This document shows, piece by piece, positions 59,070 through 64,000 of a DNA stretch of 64,000 bases. Numbering within the stretch: position 1 is the stretch's first letter; every line of letters starts with the position of its first letter. This DNA comes from Rhodanobacteraceae bacterium (lineage in GTDB: Bacteria > Pseudomonadota > Gammaproteobacteria > Xanthomonadales > SZUA-5): the NCBI GenBank assembly GCA_016713135.1, contig JADJPR010000023.1:804336-868335 (forward strand), read 5' to 3'. The position numbers and the translations under genes are program-made. The notes under the pieces were generated by a model. That model had not been told where the DNA came from. It was given only the letters and a program-made list of their open reading frames with translations, and made no database searches.

Positions 59070-60188
59070 TCAGCGACCAGCCAGTTCGTAAGCCGTGCTG
59101 CGCCCGCCGCCAGGCGCCCTGGTCAACACACCCAGATCGAGCACCTGGGTGATGTCGCGCAACGCGGTATCCGGCGAGCATTTGGCCAGGGACGCCCACT
59201 TGCTGCTGGTGAGCCTGCCTTCGAGCCCATCGAGCGCGCGATTCAGCACCTTCACCTGGCGCTCGTTCAGCGTGATACCCGCCCAGCGTTGCCAGAAGCG
59301 GGCCTTGACCAGCACCGCGTCCAGGGTGCCGTGCGCGCTGTTGACGGCACGCTCGAGCGCGCCCAGGAACCATGCCAGCCAGCCGGTGACGTCGAGCGTG
59401 GATTTCTGGGTCCGCTCCAGCACGTCGTAGTAGTCCTTGCGCTCGCGCTGGATCTGCGCGGACAGACTGTAGAACCGCTGCGTGCTGCCGTCGGCGCGTG
59501 CCAGGAACAGATCGCCGATGGCGCGTGCGATGCGCCCGTTGCCATCGTCGAAGGGATGCAGGGTAACGAACCACAAGTGCGCGAGACCGGCCTTGAGGAG
59601 TGCCGGTTGGCCGGAATCGCCGTTGGCCCAGGCGAGGAACTGGTCCATCTCCTTGGGCAGCCGGTGAGCAGGCGGCGCCTCGAAGTGCACCTGGCGCCGC
59701 CCGACGGCACCGGAAACCACTTGCATCGGACCGTCTGCGTCGCTGCGCCACTGGCCGACGGCGATCCTGCTCATTCCCGAAAACCCGGTCGGGAACAAGG
59801 CCGCATGCCAGCCGCAGAGCCGCTCGACGCTCAACGGCGAAGCGGCGCGGGAGGTGGCGTCGAGCACCATATCGACCACGCCCTCGACGTGCCGATCCAC
59901 CGGCGCGACCGCTCCGATGTCCACACCAAGGCGACGCGCGATGGACGAACGCACCGACACCACGTTCAACACTTCGCCTTCGATCTCGCTGGTCCTGACC
60001 ACGTCCTCGGTCAAGGCAAGCAGACTGGCCTGATCGCGCAGCGCCACGCCCACATCGGCCAGTCGACCGAGCAGCAGACCCTGGGCCCTACTGGCTTCGG
60101 CCAAGGGGCCGGCCAGCGCCGCCAGGTCGTAGCGCCACGTCGGCCAGTCGCCGTCTTCCCAGATGTAGCGTTGTTCTCCGCTTTCCAT
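59070..60188 (-). CDS. Fic-family protein (predicted AMPylase)
   Basis: A 372-aa Fic protein with the full catalytic motif HPFDDGNGRIAR at 211-222 and an N-terminal inhibitory-helix motif TSEIEG at 66-71 (class II autoinhibition, as in stand-alone housekeeping Fic proteins). The C-terminal winged-helix region (~310-372, LTSSKWASLAKCSPDTALRDI) is typical of the Fic/DUF4172-like group. It would transfer AMP from ATP to a protein target. The ATG at 60186-60188 gives MESGEQRYIW. A truncated copy of its 5' third lies at 45313-45560. Confidence 0.95.
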   Translation of the reverse strand: MESGEQRYIWEDGDWPTWRYDLAALAGPLAEASRAQGLLLGRLADVGVALRDQASLLALTEDVVRTSEIEGEVLNVVSVRSSIARRLGVDIGAVAPVDRHVEGVVDMVLDATSRAASPLSVERLCGWHAALFPTGFSGMSRIAVGQWRSDADGPMQVVSGAVGRRQVHFEAPPAHRLPKEMDQFLAWANGDSGQPALLKAGLAHLWFVTLHPFDDGNGRIARAIGDLFLARADGSTQRFYSLSAQIQRERKDYYDVLERTQKSTLDVTGWLAWFLGALERAVNSAHGTLDAVLVKARFWQRWAGITLNERQVKVLNRALDGLEGRLTSSKWASLAKCSPDTALRDITQVLDLGVLTRAPGGGRSTAYELAGR

Positions 60189-60344
60189 GCGGAGATTAGA
60201 ACCGGCATTCGCCGCAAGGGCAAGGCATTCGACGCACAGGATGCGGAGAATAGGCCGGCTATTCGCCGCATGCGACGCTGGCTGCTGCCCGACTCCGCCA
60301 CGCTGTCGCGCACGCGCGCCCTCTGTTCGACCAGGAATTGCAGC

Positions 60345-60896
60345 TCATGCGCCTTGGCCACGCGCAGGCGCCGGTCCGGCAATGTCAGCGATACGACGGA
60401 AGTCCATCACCCAGTTGACTTCCCAGCTGGCACCCCCGTCGGTGGAGAACGCCTGCTCCCAGCGCGGTTGCCCCAGTTCCGAGCATCGAGTCCACAAGAA
60501 GCGAACTCGTATGGCTTGACCGTTGTGAGTGTCGTCGGCGTAGAAGCAGCCGTTGCCGCCGTCGAAGCAACCGACAACGGGCACATCGAGCCGACCTGGA
60601 TGACGACCATCCAGCCACCATATCGACCACAAGCCACTCGCCGCGTCGAAGCTTCTGATGGTCAAGGCCCGGTAATCGCCATCGGGCAGGTGGATCACGT
60701 TGTCATCCACATTCGCATGGCCTCCGAGCAGCTTTTGCATGGACGAACTACCTTCGAATTGCTCCCATGCCTGGCAGCCGGTCAGTCGTTCCTTGAGCCG
60801 GCGGTGCTGAACCTGCCAGATCCCGACAAAGAAATCGAAGTCAGAAGCTGCGCCGGTGCTTGGGATGGTTGGGGTGATGCTTGTTGGGTTTGGCAT
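60345..60896 (-). CDS. DUF1579-like domain protein
   Basis: A 183-aa soluble protein with DFDFFVGIWQVQHRRLKERL, a central VDDNVIHLPDGDYRALTIRSFDA, SIWWLDGR and the C-terminal WEQAFSTDGGASWEVNWVMDF. I associate this pattern with the DUF1579 family, a small beta-barrel/lipocalin-like fold of unknown role. The ATG at 60894-60896 (MPNPTSITP) is chosen. It is divergent from a LysR-type gene 133 bp away, so it is the likely target of that regulator. Confidence 0.85.
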   Translation of the reverse strand: MPNPTSITPTIPSTGAASDFDFFVGIWQVQHRRLKERLTGCQAWEQFEGSSSMQKLLGGHANVDDNVIHLPDGDYRALTIRSFDAASGLWSIWWLDGRHPGRLDVPVVGCFDGGNGCFYADDTHNGQAIRVRFLWTRCSELGQPRWEQAFSTDGGASWEVNWVMDFRRIADIAGPAPARGQGA

Positions 60897-60990
60897 GTCG
60901 GCTGGCTCTCGGGGTGTGCAAAACATGCCGCGCAATATAGGTGGTGAGTCGGCTTTCGCTTCATCCATCCGTGCAAGCCATCATGTCAAA

Positions 60991-60998
60991 ATTGCAAT
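60991..60998. promoter_or_regulatory. Candidate LysR-type binding site in the 60897-61029 divergent region
   Basis: ATTGCAAT is a perfect 8-bp palindrome inside TCAAAATTGCAATCAA, an AT-rich dyad between the divergent DUF1579-like and LysR genes; it fits a T-N11-A-type site. No other feature is seen in this interval. Confidence 0.35.
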
Positions 60999-61029
60999 CA
61001 ACCGACCTCCCGATCCGTGGTACTCCACG

Positions 61030-61931
61030 ATGACCCAAAGCCCCAGATCCTGGGACGACCTGCGCTTCTTCTTGCACATTGGTCGTACTGGATCTCTGAC
61101 CTCAGCCGCCGACAAACTTGGGGTCAGCCATGCCACGGTGTTTCGTCGCCTGGGATCTCTGGAAGCCGAGCTGGGAGTGCGCTTGTTTGCGCGCAGCCGG
61201 GCAGGTTACGCGCTGACGGAGGCGGGAAAAGAGCTACTGCAGGTCGCCGCCGACATGGAAACCGAATTGGCCTCAGCAACACGGCAACTCGGCAAGCGCG
61301 CGGCCTGGCCGGGCGGGGTTGTACGGCTGACCACCACTGACACCCTCATGCATGCAGCCCTGGCACCTTGCTCAGCGCCTACCAGCGCCAGGCCAATGTG
61401 CAGTTGCTGATCAACACTTCCACGGTGCAGCAGGACATTCTGAAGGGCGAGGCCGATGTGGCCATTCGTGCGGGCGGGCGGCCGGCGGACCCGTTGGTGG
61501 CACGGCGACTGTGCCGCATCGAATCCACGGTGTACCGCTCACGCAAGATCGGTGGCGTGACACCGGGCAACCTGGCCGATTTCCCCTGGGTTGCCGGCGA
61601 CGAGACTTTCGCGCACCTGGATTCCTCCAAGTGGCTGCACCAGCACGGCCTGGACAGCAACGCCGTGTTGCGCACCAACAGCCACATCAATGTGTTGAAC
61701 CTGGTCAAAGCCGGCGCCGGCCTGGCGGTGCTGCCTTGCTATCTCGGCGACCTGGAGCCGGGTATCTGCCGCGTGATAGCAACGCCGCCCAAGGCGTGGC
61801 GCAGCGACCTGTGGCTGCTCACCCGTGTGGAACTTCGCCATGTGCCCCGCATCAGGCAACTGTTTGACGCGGTGTTTGAGGGTACGCGCCCCCTGGTCGC
61901 GCTGTTTGAAGGGCATGCGTCGCTGACCTGA
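61030..61931 (+). pseudogene. LysR-family transcriptional regulator, frameshifted
   Basis: From the ATG at 61030 the HTH half reads SWDDLRFFLHIGRTGSLTSA, ADKLGVSHATVFRRLGSLEA up to ATTDTL-like TTDTLMHAALAP, then goes out of frame and stops at 61410. The effector-binding half resumes in another frame from about 61368 (LLSAYQRQANVQLLINTSTV, QQDILKGEADVAIRAGG) to 61931. A missing base near 61364-61368 (CACCTTG) explains it. If restored, the protein is ~300 aa, the normal family length, so the loss is recent or a sequencing error. Confidence 0.88.
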
Positions 61932-62092
61932 GCTACGCGCGGTGTCCATCAATGTATTCAGAGCGCGTCCCGAGCCGAAGCGAGCCTGCGAGACCCTGGT
62001 CGTCACCAATCGGAATGAGAGCGGCGAACCGGGCCGGTTTCGGGCGCAAGAAGTCCACCGCTGGCTGGCTGCAAGCCGCTTCCAGCACCCGG

Positions 62093-62674
62093 TCACGCCC
62101 ACGCCGCCGCCACCACCTCCACCATCAGGCGATCCAGCGATTCTGCCCGCATTTCGGCACTGCTGCGCAAGCGCGTAGCGGCGTCGGTAGCGTTCAGCAG
62201 CTCGCTTTCGAGCCATTCGCGGACGGCGGCTTGCAGCACCACACGCTCGCCCTCGCCTGCCATTGCTTTGGCAGCTTCCAGTTCGGCAATCATGCCGCGC
62301 TCGTGGTCGCTGACCCAAGGCGCCGCCAGCAATGCCGTAGGCGGGTGGGAACCCGCGTGGCGGATCCAGCGGCAGGCCAGCAATGGCCGCAGCACGGAGA
62401 ACAATTTCTTGAGGCGCACGGGATCGGCCCCGAGGTGCTCGGCGTGGACGCCTTGCGCCATGCGCAGGTAGTGGTGATAGGCCGCGGGCGCCTTGAACGC
62501 TGCGACCAGCGCCGGCGGTGGCGCAATCGCCACGAGTTCCTCGATGGATTGGGCAAACACGCCGCGCACGTCGGTGTCACTGGCATCGTTGGCGGTGCCG
62601 TATGCGCGGCTGCCGGATACGCACTCGAAGACGATGCGGTGACGCTCGGCCCGCAGGAGAGTGTCCAGGATCAT
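62093..62674 (-). CDS. RlaP/YcgL-type nucleotidyltransferase with an internal deletion
   Basis: A 193-aa product. The N-terminus MILDTLLRAERHRIVFECVSG and SRAYGTANDASDTDVRGVFA is the polymerase-beta-like nucleotidyltransferase motif (GSRAYG...SDTD) of the RlaP family. The C-terminal part AYHHYLRMAQG, then VRLKKLFSVLRPLLACRWI, is also of that family. Between them the usual WDLxKxLxLLxKSNPxxLEWL block (~50-60 residues) is absent, so the frame goes straight from GVFA to SIEELVAIAPP. The in-frame deletion probably abolishes or alters activity. The ATG at 62672-62674 matches the family start. Confidence 0.82.
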   Translation of the reverse strand: MILDTLLRAERHRIVFECVSGSRAYGTANDASDTDVRGVFAQSIEELVAIAPPPALVAAFKAPAAYHHYLRMAQGVHAEHLGADPVRLKKLFSVLRPLLACRWIRHAGSHPPTALLAAPWVSDHERGMIAELEAAKAMAGEGERVVLQAAVREWLESELLNATDAATRLRSSAEMRAESLDRLMVEVVAAAWA

Positions 62675-62792
62675 ATTGCTGATAGATGGTGCCCGCGGGC
62701 CGCCCGTCGGGTTCATTCCGGGCGTCGTTCAGATTGGTGGCGATCGTTACGGCGGTAGCGTCGGTAGCTCACCGCGGAGGCCTGCAGACGGG

Positions 62793-63086
62793 TCAAGCCG
62801 CGGTAGCCCATGGCTTGATCTGGGCCGGTTCTTTGGCCAACGTGTCGCCCAGCGGTCGCAGCGTCGTAGGTCGAGTTGCAGCCCTGTCCAGAAGCCTTCG
62901 GACATGCCGAAGAAACGCGACAGGCGCAGGCCGGATCCACGGTAACGGCGCGCTGCCCGCGACAATCTCGCCAATGCGTCGCTGCGGCACGATCTCCTTG
63001 GCCAGCCGGTACTGGCGGATGCCCATCGGCTCCAGGAACTCGTGCATCAGGATCTCACCGGGATGCGGGTAGGGAATCTTTCGCAT
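62793..63086 (-). pseudogene. higA: HigA-type antitoxin, frameshifted
   Basis: The start is typical of HigA/VapI antitoxins: MRKIPYPHPGEILMHEFLEP, then MGIRQYRLAKEI and VPQRRIGEIVAG; one codon seems lost after KEI (family KEIGVP). After about residue 46 the frame fails: the expected GLRLSRFFGMSEGFWTGLQ is read in a different minus frame (62870-62930 region). The C-terminus returns as LGDTLAKEPAQ. At least two indels are needed. It is 11 bp downstream of higB. Confidence 0.8.
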
Positions 63087-63097
63087 GGCAGTCCTCC

Positions 63098-63370
63098 TCA
63101 GTGGTAATCGACGATCTCAACGTCCTTGGGCCCACTCTCCGTCCAGACGAAGCACACGCGCCATTGCCGGTTCACACGGATGCTGTGCTGGCCTTGCCGG
63201 TCGCCTTGCAGGGCTTCGAGTCGGTTGTTCGGGGGAATCCGCAGGTCTTCCAGCACGGCAGCGCGATTGAGCATCGCCAGCTTTCGCATCGCCACCGTTT
63301 CGATGTTCACGAAACGCCGCGACGACGACGGCATGGACGGGCATCCGTCGAAATCAGCCGGTGCCACCAT
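63098..63370 (-). CDS. higB: HigB/RelE-type toxin, N-terminus doubtful
   Basis: A ~90-aa product. From RRFVNIETVAMRKLAML onward it is a HigB-family mRNA interferase (NRLEALQGDRQGQHSIRVNR, QWRVCFVWTE, DVEIVDYH). The first ~20 residues (VAPADFDGCPSMPSSS) do not match the family's MIxSF-type start, so the 5' end is altered or replaced. The order toxin-antitoxin with 11 bp between is usual for higBA. With higA frameshifted and the toxin start damaged, the locus is probably dead. Confidence 0.8.
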   Translation of the reverse strand: MVAPADFDGCPSMPSSSRRFVNIETVAMRKLAMLNRAAVLEDLRIPPNNRLEALQGDRQGQHSIRVNRQWRVCFVWTESGPKDVEIVDYH

Positions 63371-63400
63371 CCACGACCTGCCCAGGAACTGCCCCTCCAA

Positions 63401-64000
63401 TGTTCTGCCAGATTCGTCCTGGCGCTACTGGGCGTCCTTTGTTGTGGTTGGGGTGTCCGTGTTGTGGTGGTTGACCGGCGCAGTGTCGGACTCGCAACGG
63501 TGGGCCAGCCTCGAAAGCCGTTGTGGGCATCGAAACGGCACGCTGGCCCGCCTTTCGCCGCGGTGATGGAGATCGTGAACCCAGGGCAACGGTGCAGACG
63601 AGCGTCCTCAGCGAGGGTGCCCCGACCGCGGTAGGCTAGGGCCACTTCCAACGCGTGAGGGGGCATGTGGGTGATGGGGAATAGCGTCTGGTCGAGGGCG
63701 TGCGCTTGCGCTCCTGATCGCCGGCATCGGGAACAACGGCCAGCACAAGTAATTTCGGAACCAGCGGCCACCGATATGCGCGGCTGTCTCCGCGACTCTG
63801 CGCTAAATAGCCGACCGCTTGAAAAATCTCCTGCCCACCTTTTGGCAGGCGACGTCACGGCGGTACCGCTTGACAATCTCCAGGATCCCCACCGCGCCTG
63901 AGCTTCGCCTGCCGCATCACGTTTCCAACTCACTCCGTCTAGATTATCTATTCGACTCCGCAAGCAGTCGAGCGTATGCATTACTTTGATTTCAAAGCCC
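63401..64000. other. Region without a supported gene
   Basis: 600 bp to the window end. Open frames exist on both strands, but none has recognisable domains, a good start or normal composition. The last ~60 bp become AT-richer (AGATTATCTATTCGACTC) and may lead into the promoter or body of a gene outside the window. Confidence 0.5.

Noticed and set aside
59070..63370. A defence island (Fic, RlaP, HigBA)
   Set aside because: The genes are on mixed units with unrelated housekeeping-type neighbours. HigBA and LysR are decayed, and the Fic protein is of the common autoinhibited type. No restriction, Abi or CBASS components are visible.
63307..63981. A 224-codon minus-strand frame at the window end
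   Set aside because: It has no start signal, no domain and abnormal Ser/Arg/Thr composition, and it overlaps higB.

Overview
The window is high-GC DNA from what looks like a gammaproteobacterium of the Xanthomonadales/Lysobacterales group. The reasons are a complete ccmABCDEFGHI operon, large secreted proteins ending in short GFE-type tails (NGFE, GSGFEQ), a subtilase of the type common in Xanthomonadales, and many palindromic intergenic repeats. Most genes are ordinary chromosomal genes. Several stretches are accessory or decayed.

Layout. 1-7.6 kb: the 3' end of sbcC, an unrecognised two-domain protein, a MOSC protein, a large secreted S8 protease and a DUF3293 protein. 7.6-14.8 kb: the cytochrome c maturation operon, interrupted only by a palindromic repeat between ccmA and ccmB. 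15-18.7 kb: a lipoprotein, then an arsenic operon (arsR, arsC, ACR3 and, translationally coupled, an ATP-grasp-like gene). 18.7-26.4 kb: an acyl-ACP-reductase-like protein divergent from an iron alcohol dehydrogenase, then ahpF/ahpC with a candidate OxyR half-site, a GNAT acetyltransferase and rarD. 26.4-34.5 kb: an accessory, partly decayed stretch. It holds repeat clusters, an MDR oxidoreductase, gene relics (including a second rarD 5' end), a membrane protein coupled to an RHS/YD-repeat protein, a secreted acidic protein carrying a complete MbtH-like domain, and a 53-codon stub of a carbamoyltransferase. 34.5-45.3 kb: hflKC, a sigma factor/membrane protein/serine hydrolase operon, tRNA-Arg(CCT), an ALDH7-type dehydrogenase, an M50 protease coupled to a winged-helix regulator, a methyltransferase, two tandem MITE-like elements, a DUF1801 gene and tRNA-Leu(CAA). 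45.3-47.8 kb: a Fic-gene relic directly after the tRNA, an orphan gene and a six-copy 167-bp tandem array with ABCABC order. 47.9-58.9 kb: two giant paralogous secreted beta-helix/LamG proteins, both broken by frameshifts, and a divergent LuxR-type regulator. 59-64 kb: an intact Fic protein, a DUF1579-like protein, a frameshifted LysR gene, an internally deleted RlaP-type nucleotidyltransferase and a decayed higBA locus.

The candidates most worth following are the secreted MbtH fusion, the ATP-grasp gene in the ars operon, the long AAR-like reductase beside an alcohol dehydrogenase, the ABCABC array, and the paired MITEs that supply the stop codons of both flanking genes. Several frameshifts lie in short homopolymers. 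Sequencing error must be excluded before any of these genes is called a pseudogene.
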